NCBI RefSeq assembly: GCF_014651875.1
Contig: NZ_BMXS01000032.1
Location: 837 to 40,004, forward strand
DNA: 39,168 nt
Direction of reading: 5' to 3'
DNA from: Litchfieldella qijiaojingensis
GTDB taxonomy: Bacteria > Pseudomonadota > Gammaproteobacteria > Pseudomonadales > Halomonadaceae
Part shown: positions 19,801 to 27,029 of the stretch, piece after piece
Position numbering within the stretch: the stretch's first letter is position 1
How the letters are laid out: each line of letters opens with the position of its first letter
Notes under the pieces: generated by a model
Database searches by the model: none
The model's input: only the letters and a program-made list of their open reading frames with translations
Told to the model about the DNA's origin: nothing
Made by a program: the position numbers and the translations under genes

Positions 19801-20755
19801 CCAGCACATAGGTATCCGGTTCCACGCCCGTGTCAGCGAAGATGGTCAGCCCTGCGGCGGCGATCGGCAGCACGAAAAAGCCAAATGCCAACAGATACAA
19901 GGGGAACAGCCAGCGCGCCATGCTGGCATCGTCGCGGTGGGTGTTCTCGACCACGGCGACATGGAACTGGCGCGGCAGACATAAGATCGCCAGCATCGCC
20001 AGAAGGGTCTGGGCCCAGAAGCTATGACCGAAGTCCTGTTCGGCGAGCTGGCGCTGCAGTTCTAGCTGGGTATCGGCGCGCATGAGCAGATCGCCCAGTC
20101 CCTCGAACATGCCCCAGGTGACATAGGCGCCCAATACCAGGAAGGCCAGCAGCTTGACCAGGGATTCGAAGGCGATGGCGTGTACCAGGCCTTCGTGGTG
20201 CTCGGTGGCATCCGTGTGGCGGGTGCCGAACAGGATGGCGAACAGTGCCATTACCGCGGCGACGTAGAAGGCGGTGTCGGCGAATAGCGGCGTGCGGGTC
20301 AGGTCCGAGGTATCGGTGAGCACCGTGAAAGAGGCCGATACCGATTTCAATTGCAAGGCGATGTAAGGCAGGGTGCCGATCAATGCCACCAGGCTGGCGA
20401 AAGCTGCCAGAGATTGCGTCTTGCCGTAGCGCGAAGCGATGAAGTCGGCGATCGAGGTCACGTTCTGGTGCTTGGCCACGCGGATCATCTTGGCCAGCAC
20501 CGGCCAGAACAACATGAAGGTGAGGACTGGGCCGACAAAGATGCTGGCGAACGACCAGCCCGAGGTTGCCGCTTCCCCCACGGCGCCATAGAAGGTCCAG
20601 GAAGTGCAGTAGATGGCCAGCGCCAGGCTATAGATCACCGGCCGCCGCTGGGTCGCGCCGTAGCGCTGAGCATGACGGTCACCACGCCAAGCGATAGCGA
20701 ACAGCACGGCGATGTAAAGAAGCGAAACGGCGATCAGCAGCCAACCAGAGAACAT
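16805..20755 (-). CDS. crbS: Symporter-histidine kinase hybrid sensor CrbS
   Basis: About 1316 residues. Residues 1 to about 520 form a sodium/solute symporter-like membrane domain with about 12-13 helices, including the motif YCTSWTFYGAVGEAATSGW. Then come linker and PAS domains (QDITQQK and QDITERR ends), a coiled coil, a HisKA domain with H954 in AASHDLLQPLNAARLF and an ATPase domain (NFLSNAIRYT, DSGPGIPESK, GLGLGLSI). The C-terminal receiver has D1240 in AILADYHLDN. This is the architecture of CrbS/MxtR, the partner of CrbR in acetate regulation. The start at 20755 follows AGGGGGAT on the minus strand; a longer frame to 20782 lacks support. Autophosphorylation and relay to CrbR are inferred from the family. 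Confidence 0.94.
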   Translation of the reverse strand: MFSGWLLIAVSLLYIAVLFAIAWRGDRHAQRYGATQRRPVIYSLALAIYCTSWTFYGAVGEAATSGWSFASIFVGPVLTFMLFWPVLAKMIRVAKHQNVTSIADFIASRYGKTQSLAAFASLVALIGTLPYIALQLKSVSASFTVLTDTSDLTRTPLFADTAFYVAAVMALFAILFGTRHTDATEHHEGLVHAIAFESLVKLLAFLVLGAYVTWGMFEGLGDLLMRADTQLELQRQLAEQDFGHSFWAQTLLAMLAILCLPRQFHVAVVENTHRDDASMARWLFPLYLLAFGFFVLPIAAAGLTIFADTGVEPDTYVLAIPMAANNELLTLLTFIGGFSAATGMVIVAAVAVSIMISNEIVIPALFRLRWFDTKPRDYGRLVLRARRITILVILALAYGFYQLIAEYSTLASTGMLSFAAAAQFAPALLGGLYWKRGNRMGVIVGMNAGFAIWAYTLLQPTLINAGVLPAAWLTGGPLGIAWLAPTQLFGLNIGDSFTHGVMLSLGINLFCYIFVSQMTPQRVVERIQASLFVDSVETRQTSVNRPWTGATTVGDLKVLCERFLGSAQVNRAFDDYARRTGKPLEDAARASIDVIQFTERFLASVLGASSARIVVNSALQGRGIGISDVISIVDEASQVLEFNRALLQATIENINQGISVVDQNLRLVVWNQRYLELFRFPDHLIRVGAPVDKIFRYNAHNGEYGPGDPEEHVELLLDNIRQGQPHRYVRYRQDGSVLEVQGNPMPGGGFVYTYQDITQQKRIEEALIRSENNIRIYTDNVPALIAYFDKECRYLFTNRAYEQVFGIDRNAVIGERMESVIPEQIARERMPWMRRALEGERVSFETSLDDGEGGTRYMLVTYTPHFGDSGAILGFFALYQDITERRLAEIALKETNENLEERVRERTQALSEANAALRQENRVRAEAEQALRQAKQVAEDANASKTRFLAAASHDLLQPLNAARLFTSALSQEMDADDLKRTIGHIDNSLQAAEELLGTLLDISKLDAGALTPRRSRFALADIFRPLRAEFEVMAEERGLDLVVVTTRCWVDSDAQMLRRIVQNFLSNAIRYTQHGRVLLGCRRHGQRLSIEVWDSGPGIPESKQTEIFQEFRRLDQASRHKESEKGLGLGLSIADRMSRVLDHPIHVRSWEGVGTVFKVSVPMVAAGEARRTEDLPSRRAGNKLAGTRIICIDNESLILEGMKAMLSGWGCEVFTATTIGGAKSILRHLDSDPDAILADYHLDNEVTGLMALDALAERCEGVVPGIVITADRTDEVAEEVKRGGYQLLLKPVRPAALRALLTRTLQANRAARQES

Positions 20756-20785
20756 GCAGTATCCCCCTGTGTATGCGGCCATTCT

Positions 20786-20930
20786 AGGGAATCGCTGAAT
20801 AAATGTCTGCGCAGCCCAATCACTGCGTTACGCGGTGCTCGCAAGCCTCACATATACCCCATATGCTCCGGTTGCTGCGCTCCGGGCGCCTTGTGCTTGA
20901 ACTGCTCGTCGGTTTATTCAGCGTTTCCCT
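20786..20930. repeat. Imperfect palindromic repeat element, family B, copy 1 (145 bp)
   Basis: Terminal inverted repeats GGGAATCGCTGAATAAA and TTTATTCAGCGTTTCCC bound an element whose centre is CATATACCCCATATG. It is closely similar along its full length to 23757-23901. It lies in the leader between crbS and the upstream small membrane protein gene. The short open frame beginning ATGTCTGCG belongs to the repeat and is not a gene. Confidence 0.85.
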
Positions 20931-20956
20931 GGGCAATGCTGGCCGGGAGGGCAGGG

Positions 20957-21472
20957 TCATGCGTCTGGACAAACCGCCTGGAACAGGGGATCGGAGGCGT
21001 CGACGCGCCGCAATTCCGAAAGTCGTGGCCGATGCTCTTCGCCCATGAGCGGCAGCATCTCACCGGCCGTGCAGTTCATCAGGTATGCCTGGTGCTGCAC
21101 CACATCGACATACTCCTTTTCGAAGCGATAGAGGATGAACTCGACCACCTGTTCCTCGTTCGCCTGCGTGTTCACCATGCTATCCCGGTCGATGACGTTG
21201 AAGGCGGTGGTCAAGGGGAACAGGTAGGTCCAGGGGCGCCAGAACATTCGCTCTTCCTTGGTGGATACCACCGTGGCCGATTCCGGCAGTTGCTGCTGTT
21301 TGTAGTGAAACCATGAGTATTCGTGGTGTATCTGAAATGCCAGTATGCCCACGCCACCGCATACCGGAATGATCCAGCGTGGCAACCGCTTGCCACTCAG
21401 GGAACGCAATAGCAGCCCTACTCCCGCCGCCCCCAGGCCGGCAAACAGTGCTGCAATCAGATGCCAAATCAT
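20957..21472 (-). CDS. Small membrane-anchored protein of unknown function
   Basis: A 171-residue protein that I do not recognise. It has two N-terminal membrane helices (about residues 4-24 and 31-48) and a soluble region of about 120 residues rich in charged and aromatic residues (QIHHEYSWFHYKQQQLPESA, MFWRPWTYLFPLTTAFNVIDR), with two cysteines near the end. AAAGGGCG precedes the ATG. It lies between the ActP-like symporter gene and crbS on the same strand, so it may share their transcript. This suggests, without proving, a link to acetate transport or sensing. The sequence looks like a genuine conserved gene: normal codon use and ordered hydrophobic segments. Confidence 0.72.
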   Translation of the reverse strand: MIWHLIAALFAGLGAAGVGLLLRSLSGKRLPRWIIPVCGGVGILAFQIHHEYSWFHYKQQQLPESATVVSTKEERMFWRPWTYLFPLTTAFNVIDRDSMVNTQANEEQVVEFILYRFEKEYVDVVQHQAYLMNCTAGEMLPLMGEEHRPRLSELRRVDASDPLFQAVCPDA

Positions 21473-21493
21473 GTGTCGCCCTTTCTGAAAGCA

Positions 21494-21555
21494 ATCGGGC
21501 CTCCCGTTGGGAAGCCCGATATGGTTCGATCCCGCGCCCCGGAGCTACCGGGGCG
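21494..21555 (-). terminator. Two hairpins downstream of the symporter gene
   Basis: The first, at 21535-21555 (CGCCCCGG-AGCTA-CCGGGGCG), lies 14 bases beyond the symporter stop. The second, at 21494-21520 (ATCGGGC-c-TCCC-GTT-GGGA-a-GCCCGAT), follows. Neither has a strong T-run on the minus strand, so they may attenuate rather than stop transcription into the next gene. Confidence 0.55.
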
Positions 21556-21569
21556 TGGACCATTATGGC

Positions 21570-23336
21570 TTAGTGGTTGATCGCCCCGCCAGCACCTTTC
21601 GGATAGCGCACGCTATCCACCAGGTCCTGGATTTCCTGCGGAGGCTCCTCGGTGGCCATGGAGACGAGGAAGGCCACGGCGAAGTTGATAATGGCACCCA
21701 CTGCGCCGATGGACAGCGGCGAGATGCCCAGCACCCAGTTCTCCGGGATGTCCGCCAGGTTGTTGGTGCCCGGGATGAAGAGCCAGCCCTTGTAGACGAA
21801 GATGTACACTAGGGTGAAGATCAGGCCGGAGAGCATGCCGGCGACGGCACCCTTGTTGTTCACCCGCTTGGAGAAGATCCCCATCATCAGGGCCGGGAAC
21901 AGGGACGCGGCGGCGATACCGAAGGCCAGCGCCACGACCTGGGCGGCGAACCCGGGCGGGTTGGCCCCCAGGTAGGTGGCCACGATGATAGCGACGGACA
22001 TCGATATCCGAGCGGCCAGGAGCTCGCCCTTCTCCGAGATGCTGGGGTTGATCGAGCCCTTGATCAGGTCGTGACTGATGGCCGAGGAAATGGCCAGCAG
22101 CAAGCCCGCGGCGGTGGACAGGGCAGCCGCCAGGCCGCCTGCGGCGATCAGGCCGATGACCCAGCCGGGCAGGTTGGCGATCTCCGGGTTGGCCAGTACC
22201 AGGATGTCCCGGTTGACGGTCAGCTCGTTGCCTTCCCAGCCGCGTGCCTCGGCGGTCGGAGCGAACGCCTCGGTGTCGTTGTACAGCTGGATGCGGCCGT
22301 CGCCGTTCTTGTCCTCGTACTGGATCAGTCCGGTGACCTCCCACTCGCGCACCCAGTTCGGACGCTCCTCGTACTGGATGGCCTCGGCGGTCGGGCCGTC
22401 GGGGTAGATGGTGGTCATCAGGTTCAGGCGTGCCATGGAGGCTACGGCCGGCGCGGTCAGGTACAGCAGGCCGATGAACACCAGGGCCCAGCCGGCGGAC
22501 CAGCGGGCGTCGGCCACCTTCGGCACCGTGAAGAAGCGGATGATGACGTGCGGCAGACCCGCGGTACCGATCATCAGCGACAGGGTGAACAGGACCATGT
22601 TCAGCTTGTTGTCCACATCCGCCGTGTACTCGTTGAAGCCCAGGTCGGTGATCACCTGGTTGAGCTTGGTCAGCAGCGGCACGCCGGATTCGCTGTGGGT
22701 GGAGAACAGGCCCAGCGGCGGCAGCGGGTTGCCGGTCAGCTCCAGGGAGATGAACACCGCCGGAATAGTGTAAGCGATGATCAGCACGATGTACTGGGCC
22801 ACCTGGGTGTAGGTGATGCCTTTCATGCCACCCAGCACCGCGTAGACGAACACCACAACGGCGGCGATGATCAGGCCCATGGTCGCGTCGACCTCCAGGA
22901 AACGCGAGAAGGCCACGCCGGCACCAGCCATCTGGCCGATGACGTAGGTGACCGAGGCCACAATCAGGCAAATCACCGCCACCAGCCGCGCCTGCTTGCT
23001 GTAGAAACGGTCGCCGATGAATTCAGGAACCGTGAACTTGCCGAACTTGCGCAGGTAGGGAGCCAGCAGCGTGGCCAGTAGCACATAGCCACCTGTCCAG
23101 CCCATCAGGAAGGTGGAGTTGGCATAGCCCCCGGCGGCGATGAGACCCGCCATGGAAATGAACGATGCGGCAGACATCCAGTCGGCCCCGATCGCCATGC
23201 CGTTGGTAATGGGGTGTACCCCACCGCCGGCGACGTAGAAGTCCTTGGTCGAACCGGCCTTGGCCCAGATCGCGATGCCGATATAGAGGGCAAATGAGGC
23301 GCCCACGAATAGCAAGTTGATTGCAAATTGGCTCAT
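21570..23336 (-). CDS. actP: ActP-like sodium:solute symporter, large subunit
   Basis: A 588-residue inner-membrane transporter of the SSS family, predicted to import acetate or another short monocarboxylate with sodium. It has about 13 helices and the family stretches GADWMSAASFISMAGLIAAGGYAN, split here as GADWMSAASF and ISMAGLIAAG, FTVPEFIGDRF, GMKGITYTQVAQYIV and LAAALSTAAGLLLAISSA. It belongs to the subgroup that works with a small DUF4212 partner, encoded 6 bases upstream. A large non-membrane insertion near residues 312-380 contains DKNGDGRI (D342-N353), resembling a calcium-binding EF-hand loop. A GGAG overlapping the end of the upstream gene serves its start. The symbol follows E. 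coli acetate permease by analogy; the exact substrate is unproven. Confidence 0.9.
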   Translation of the reverse strand: MSQFAINLLFVGASFALYIGIAIWAKAGSTKDFYVAGGGVHPITNGMAIGADWMSAASFISMAGLIAAGGYANSTFLMGWTGGYVLLATLLAPYLRKFGKFTVPEFIGDRFYSKQARLVAVICLIVASVTYVIGQMAGAGVAFSRFLEVDATMGLIIAAVVVFVYAVLGGMKGITYTQVAQYIVLIIAYTIPAVFISLELTGNPLPPLGLFSTHSESGVPLLTKLNQVITDLGFNEYTADVDNKLNMVLFTLSLMIGTAGLPHVIIRFFTVPKVADARWSAGWALVFIGLLYLTAPAVASMARLNLMTTIYPDGPTAEAIQYEERPNWVREWEVTGLIQYEDKNGDGRIQLYNDTEAFAPTAEARGWEGNELTVNRDILVLANPEIANLPGWVIGLIAAGGLAAALSTAAGLLLAISSAISHDLIKGSINPSISEKGELLAARISMSVAIIVATYLGANPPGFAAQVVALAFGIAAASLFPALMMGIFSKRVNNKGAVAGMLSGLIFTLVYIFVYKGWLFIPGTNNLADIPENWVLGISPLSIGAVGAIINFAVAFLVSMATEEPPQEIQDLVDSVRYPKGAGGAINH

Positions 23337-23342
23337 GCTGGC

Positions 23343-23603
23343 TTACTCCTCAAGACCGAACTTCTTGTCGAGCCGGTTCATTTTCCATGCGTAGAAGAAA
23401 ATGATGCCGATGAAAGTCAGGATGGAACCTTGCTGGGCGAACCAGAAGCCCAAGTCCGTGCCACCGACAGGAATACCTGACAGCAGGGGGCGTAACAGGA
23501 TGGCGAAGCCGTAGGACACCAAAGCCCAGACGATCAGGCAGCCGGTGATCAGACGGACGTTCGCCTTCCAGTAAGCAGCGGCATTGGATTTATCATCTGC
23601 CAT
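23343..23603 (-). CDS. Symporter small subunit, DUF4212 family
   Basis: An 86-residue membrane protein with two helices: about residues 18-38, LITGCLIVWALVSYGFAIL, and about 54-74, ILTFIGIIFFYAWKMN. The start is AAYWKANV-like and the end RLDKKFGLEE, the pattern of the small partner of DUF4212/SSS symporter pairs; the E. coli counterpart of ActP is YjcH. The start at 23603 has GGAGAG upstream. A longer frame to 23732 adds unlikely sequence with no ribosome-binding site. It is the first gene of the probable operon DUF4212-symporter-unknown-crbS. Its leader contains palindromic repeat B. Confidence 0.9.
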   Translation of the reverse strand: MADDKSNAAAYWKANVRLITGCLIVWALVSYGFAILLRPLLSGIPVGGTDLGFWFAQQGSILTFIGIIFFYAWKMNRLDKKFGLEE

Positions 23604-23756
23604 AGTGTTGCTCTCCGCTTGTTGTGATGTGAAGGGTTGCATCTGGAGTGAGAGATTCAGCATTTCCTTGGCTGGCTCATCAGGGCAATCGCTCGTAAAC
23701 AACGGCTCACCTCGGTACGATATATTCGCCATTCATACGCGACTAAAGTCGTCCTT

Positions 23757-23901
23757 AGGAAACACTGAATAAATGTCTGCGCTACTCAATCGCTGCGTTG
23801 CGCGGTGCTCGGAATCCTCACATATACCCCATATGCTCCGGTTCCTGTGCTCCGTGCGCCTTGCGCTTGAGCATGCTCGCCGATTTATTCAGCGCTTCCC
23901 T
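23757..23901. repeat. Imperfect palindromic repeat element, family B, copy 2 (145 bp)
   Basis: The ends are AGGAAACACTGAATAAA and TTTATTCAGCGCTTCCCT, with the same CATATACCCCATATG centre as the copy at 20786-20930 and high identity throughout (ATGTCTGCG start, GCGGTGCTCG and TGCTCCGGTT blocks). It lies within the intergenic region before the DUF4212-symporter operon. Confidence 0.85.
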
Positions 23902-24003
23902 TACGCTCCGTCTTTCTGCGCTTTTCGAGGTGCATTATCGACGTGCGATTGGCCTGCATGAGTCAAGAGCAATACTGGTCAACAAATGCAGAAAATAAAA
24001 TCC

Positions 24004-24018
24004 CATACTTTGGTATTA
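24004..24018 (-). promoter_or_regulatory. Operator-like site facing the symporter operon
   Basis: On the minus strand this reads TAATACCAAAGTATG and matches the acs operator TAATACCAATGTCTA at 12 of 15 positions. It lies about 400 bases before the DUF4212 start, with repeat B between. An AGTATT -10-like hexamer is found 27 bases downstream at 23971-23976. Weak but suggestive. Confidence 0.35.
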
Positions 24019-24118
24019 TAAGGGAAGGCTGATCTAGAGGAGTGGTGAGATAAAGCTTTGAAAAACAATGGGTTGATTCTGGATGTTGCAGATAGTAGCA
24101 AGAAGGGGAAGCCATTCA

Positions 24119-24220
24119 TAGGACGATGGTCTAGCCCTGTGGCATATAGGACAATAGTCTAGTCCGCGTTGCCTAGAACGATGGTCTAGCTTTTTTCTTA
24201 AAACATGACGTTGCTATTCT
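24119..24220 (+). promoter_or_regulatory. Three direct operator repeats and promoter before the DUF294 gene
   Basis: Three copies of a 15-base imperfect dyad, TAGGACGATGGTCTA, TAGGACAATAGTCTA and TAGAACGATGGTCTA, begin at 24119, 24147 and 24174. The spacing is 28 and 27 bases. A TATTCT -10-like hexamer lies at 24215-24220, 26 bases beyond the last copy, with no good -35 box, so the site nearest the promoter would be centred about 44 bases before the start. This fits dimeric activator binding, CrbR being the natural candidate. Confidence 0.65.
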
Positions 24221-24480
24221 GGCGAGACCATTACCGCGATGGCTCGTGATTGTGGACCGTTGAAGTTTTTCCATGCAGTTGACGAAGTGTTTTATCAGGT
24301 AACCGCAAGACAATTGCCCGATGAAAGCAGTGCTTTCCTCAAGGCTGATGCGCAGCCGTCATGCCGACTTCCACGAATGACTCCGGTGGCCAGGGAATGG
24401 GGCGGCATTATCCGAACATTCCTGGACCCGACGTCGGACCAATGAGGAGCGGCGCAGGTTCAACATAAGGAAGCAGTCTC

Positions 24481-26298
24481 ATGGTCGATGTCGATCTCAC
24501 TCAACCTCCCTTCACCTTGCTCGACGAGGCGGGGCGGGAGCGTGTACGCAGTGGCATCGACCTTGCCTACTTCGATAGCGATGAGATCATCCTCGACGCT
24601 GGCCAGCCCGGTGAGTTCGTCTTTCTGATTCACAAGGGCGAAGTCGCGGAGCTGGATACCTCCATGCCAAGTGCTCAGGCTCGCATCGGTCACTATACGG
24701 CTGGGGATCTGTTCGGTGCCATCAGCATACTCAATGGCAAGAGTCGTTATCGCTTCAAGGCCGAACAGGAAAGCCTCTGCTACCTGATGCCCAAGGCGTT
24801 GTTCGAGCGCCTGTGCAACGATTATCCGGGCTTCGCCGAATTCTTCCGCCAGAGCCTAAGTCACAAGACTCGGTTGCTGACAGAGCGTCGTGCCGAGGGC
24901 GGGGTGACCATGGCGGGCTTCATGTTGGCCAAGGTCAGCGAGTGCATGCGCGACCCGCTGCTGGTCGGTGAATCCACCAGCATTCGCGACGCGGTCAACA
25001 TGCTCAACGACAGCCATGCCGACAGCCTGTTGGTGGGCAGTGGCGAACGTTTCGGCATGGTGACCAAGACCGACTTGCTCAACGCCCTGGTGGTGGAAGG
25101 GCTCGAACAGAGTAGCCCTGTCATGGGTATCGCGCATTTCGACCTGGTTACCGCTCGCCCCGACCAGTACCTGTTCGAGGCGTTGGTGCGCATGACCCGG
25201 CACGAAGTCGCCAGGGTCGTCGTCGTCGAACAGGACAAGCCGGTGGGGGTGGTCGAACTCACCGATGTGCTCAGCTATTTCTCCAGCCGCAGTTATGTGG
25301 TCAGCCTCCAGGTCGAACAGGCCGACAGTCTCGATGAATTGGTCAGGGCCAGTGCCCGGACCCCGGAACTGGTGCAGGCTCTGATGGCCCAGGGCGTCAA
25401 GCTGCGTTTCGCCATGGGCCTGCTGGCGGCGCTCAATGGCCGCATCATCGCCAAGGCATTCGATTTCCTGGTCGAGCCTCGCCATCTCGAACATAGCTGC
25501 TTGATGGTGATGGGCAGCGAGGGACGCGGTGAACAGATCCTCAAGACCGACCAGGACAATGGCCTGATCCTTGCCGACGACGCCGACTGGCCGGACTGCC
25601 AGGAGCAGATGCAGCGGGTCACCGAGACCCTGATCCGACTAGGCTATCCGCGTTGCCCTGGCAATATCATGGTGTCCAACCCGGCTTGGGTAGGCAGCGA
25701 GTCGGAGTGGCGTGGCAAGGTCGCACGTTGGGCCAGTAGCCGTGACGGCGACAGTCTGATGAATCTGTCGATCCTGCTCGATGCCCATGCGGTGGCGGGC
25801 AACTCCAGCCTGCTGGAAGGCCTGCGCGATGAATTGTTCGAGCGTTGTTCGCGCGATGAGATCCTGCTCTCGCATTTCGCGCGCACGGTGTTGCGTTTTT
25901 CCACACCGCTGACGTTGTTCGGTTCGCTGAAGAAACCCCAGCACGGCATCGACATCAAGAAGGGCGGCATTTTCCCCATCGTGCATGGCGTGCGAACTCT
26001 GGCACTGGAGCGCCGCATACGTCCTACCTCGACGCTGGAACGGCTCGATGCCTTGGCCGAGGAGGGGCGGTTGGAGGAAAGTTTCGCCGAGGACCTGGGC
26101 GAAGCGCTAGCGTTGTTCACCGAGCTGCGCCTCAAGCAGCAATTGGCGCGCCTGAATGGTGAGGGAGAAGGGCGCGATACCAACCGAGTAGTGGTACAGG
26201 ATTTATCGTCGCTGGAGCGTGACCTGCTGCGCGAGGCGCTGCATATCGTCAAGGACTTCAAGCAACGTCTTTCGCACCGCTTCCACCTCGAGTACTGA
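24481..26298 (+). CDS. cNMP-binding/CBS/DUF294 nucleotidyltransferase-like signalling protein
   Basis: A 605-residue cytoplasmic protein in four parts. A cyclic-nucleotide-binding-like beta-roll covers about residues 10-125 (ILDAGQPGEFVFLIHKGEVA). A CBS pair covers about 145-265 (SIRDAVNMLNDSHADSLLV, then VARVVVVEQDKPVGVVELTDV). A DUF294 putative nucleotidyltransferase domain has MVMGSEGRGEQ near 343-351 and KTDQDNG, related to GlnD-type enzymes. The last is a helical DUF294 C-terminal domain from about 450. The GS and DQD motifs are intact. Substrate and function are unknown; family members recur beside acetate symporter genes in many gammaproteobacteria, suggesting regulation of transport or carbon status. 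A triple operator lies upstream, and the exonuclease gene follows after 34 bases. Confidence 0.9.
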   Translation: MVDVDLTQPPFTLLDEAGRERVRSGIDLAYFDSDEIILDAGQPGEFVFLIHKGEVAELDTSMPSAQARIGHYTAGDLFGAISILNGKSRYRFKAEQESLCYLMPKALFERLCNDYPGFAEFFRQSLSHKTRLLTERRAEGGVTMAGFMLAKVSECMRDPLLVGESTSIRDAVNMLNDSHADSLLVGSGERFGMVTKTDLLNALVVEGLEQSSPVMGIAHFDLVTARPDQYLFEALVRMTRHEVARVVVVEQDKPVGVVELTDVLSYFSSRSYVVSLQVEQADSLDELVRASARTPELVQALMAQGVKLRFAMGLLAALNGRIIAKAFDFLVEPRHLEHSCLMVMGSEGRGEQILKTDQDNGLILADDADWPDCQEQMQRVTETLIRLGYPRCPGNIMVSNPAWVGSESEWRGKVARWASSRDGDSLMNLSILLDAHAVAGNSSLLEGLRDELFERCSRDEILLSHFARTVLRFSTPLTLFGSLKKPQHGIDIKKGGIFPIVHGVRTLALERRIRPTSTLERLDALAEEGRLEESFAEDLGEALALFTELRLKQQLARLNGEGEGRDTNRVVVQDLSSLERDLLREALHIVKDFKQRLSHRFHLEY

Positions 26299-26332
26299 AC
26301 ATGGCACGAGCGGTTACGACAGGAGCATGGCG

Positions 26333-26950
26333 ATGTTGAGAACGCTGAGGCGTGCCGCCGATCGCCGCCGCCAGGCAGGTGGCGACTACGGATGGTTGTT
26401 CAACCCCTACATGGGAGATGAATTGGTTTCCATCGATTGCGAAACCACGGGACTCGATTCACGCAGTGCCGAACTGGTGTCGATCGCGGCGGTCAAGGTA
26501 CGCGGCGACCGTGTGCTGACCAGCGACTCACTGGATTTACGCTTGCAGCGCCCGGCAAGTTTGACTGGCGATTCCATCCGCATCCATGGTCTACGCGGGA
26601 TCGACCTCGTCGGAGGCGATTGCGTGCGCGATGCCTTGGTCAAGCTGCTCGACTTCATCGGCAATCGTCCCTTGCTGGGCTGGCGGATAGATTTCAACCT
26701 GACGGTGATAAACCGTCACCTGCGACCACTTCTGGGATTCGACCTTCCCAACAGCGTGATCGACGTGGAGCAGCGTTATGCACGCAATCTGCGGCGTAGC
26801 CATCCCGTGATCGAGCCATGCTTGAGTTTCGAGAGCGTTGCCGATGCCCTGCGCGTACCGGTCATGGGTCGGCATACGGCGCTGGGTGACGCGGTGACCA
26901 CGGCGTTGATGTATGTGCGGATGCAGAAACACGCGCGTCCCGATGGTTGA
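26333..26950 (+). CDS. DEDDh-family 3'-5' exonuclease
   Basis: About 205 residues with the exonuclease fold of DnaQ/PolC epsilon-like proteins. Motif I is VSIDCETTGLD, motif II lies in LLGWRIDFNLTVINRHL and motif III is RHTALGDAVTTALMY, giving the catalytic D-E-D-D set and the histidine of the DEDDh subclass. AGGAG at 26321-26325 supports the ATG at 26333; ATG 26327 is too close to it. It follows the DUF294 gene by 34 bases, a linkage also seen in other gammaproteobacteria. It may therefore act in nucleotide turnover rather than replication, but the biological substrate is unknown. Confidence 0.9.
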   Translation: MLRTLRRAADRRRQAGGDYGWLFNPYMGDELVSIDCETTGLDSRSAELVSIAAVKVRGDRVLTSDSLDLRLQRPASLTGDSIRIHGLRGIDLVGGDCVRDALVKLLDFIGNRPLLGWRIDFNLTVINRHLRPLLGFDLPNSVIDVEQRYARNLRRSHPVIEPCLSFESVADALRVPVMGRHTALGDAVTTALMYVRMQKHARPDG

Positions 26951-27029
26951 CCACGGCGAATCGAGATCGTCAGCGCGGCACGGACGATGATAAGATATAC
27001 GCCCATTTCCCGTCAGTCTGCCTGTGATC

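Larger units (their letters stand above)
23902..24480. other. Divergent intergenic regulatory region
   Basis: This AT-richer stretch of 579 bases separates the transporter operon (minus) from the DUF294 gene (plus). It holds one weak operator-like site facing minus (24004-24018) and three facing plus (24119-24188), described separately. I see no convincing gene: the small open frame at 24239-24445 has no ribosome-binding site and no recognisable sequence. Just before 24481, AAGGAAG serves the DUF294 start. Confidence 0.6.

Noticed and set aside
20803-21048. Open frames starting inside the two family B repeats (also 23773-23961)
   Set aside because: They begin in the repeat and share only repeat-derived peptide; the first runs antisense into a real gene.
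23674-23756. GGACGACTTTAGTC on the minus strand as another operator copy
   Set aside because: Only the first half resembles the motif; the GTCTA half is missing at the right spacing.
24239-24445. 68-residue open frame in the regulatory region before the DUF294 gene
   Set aside because: No ribosome-binding site, no recognisable motif, and it lies where the promoter leader should be.
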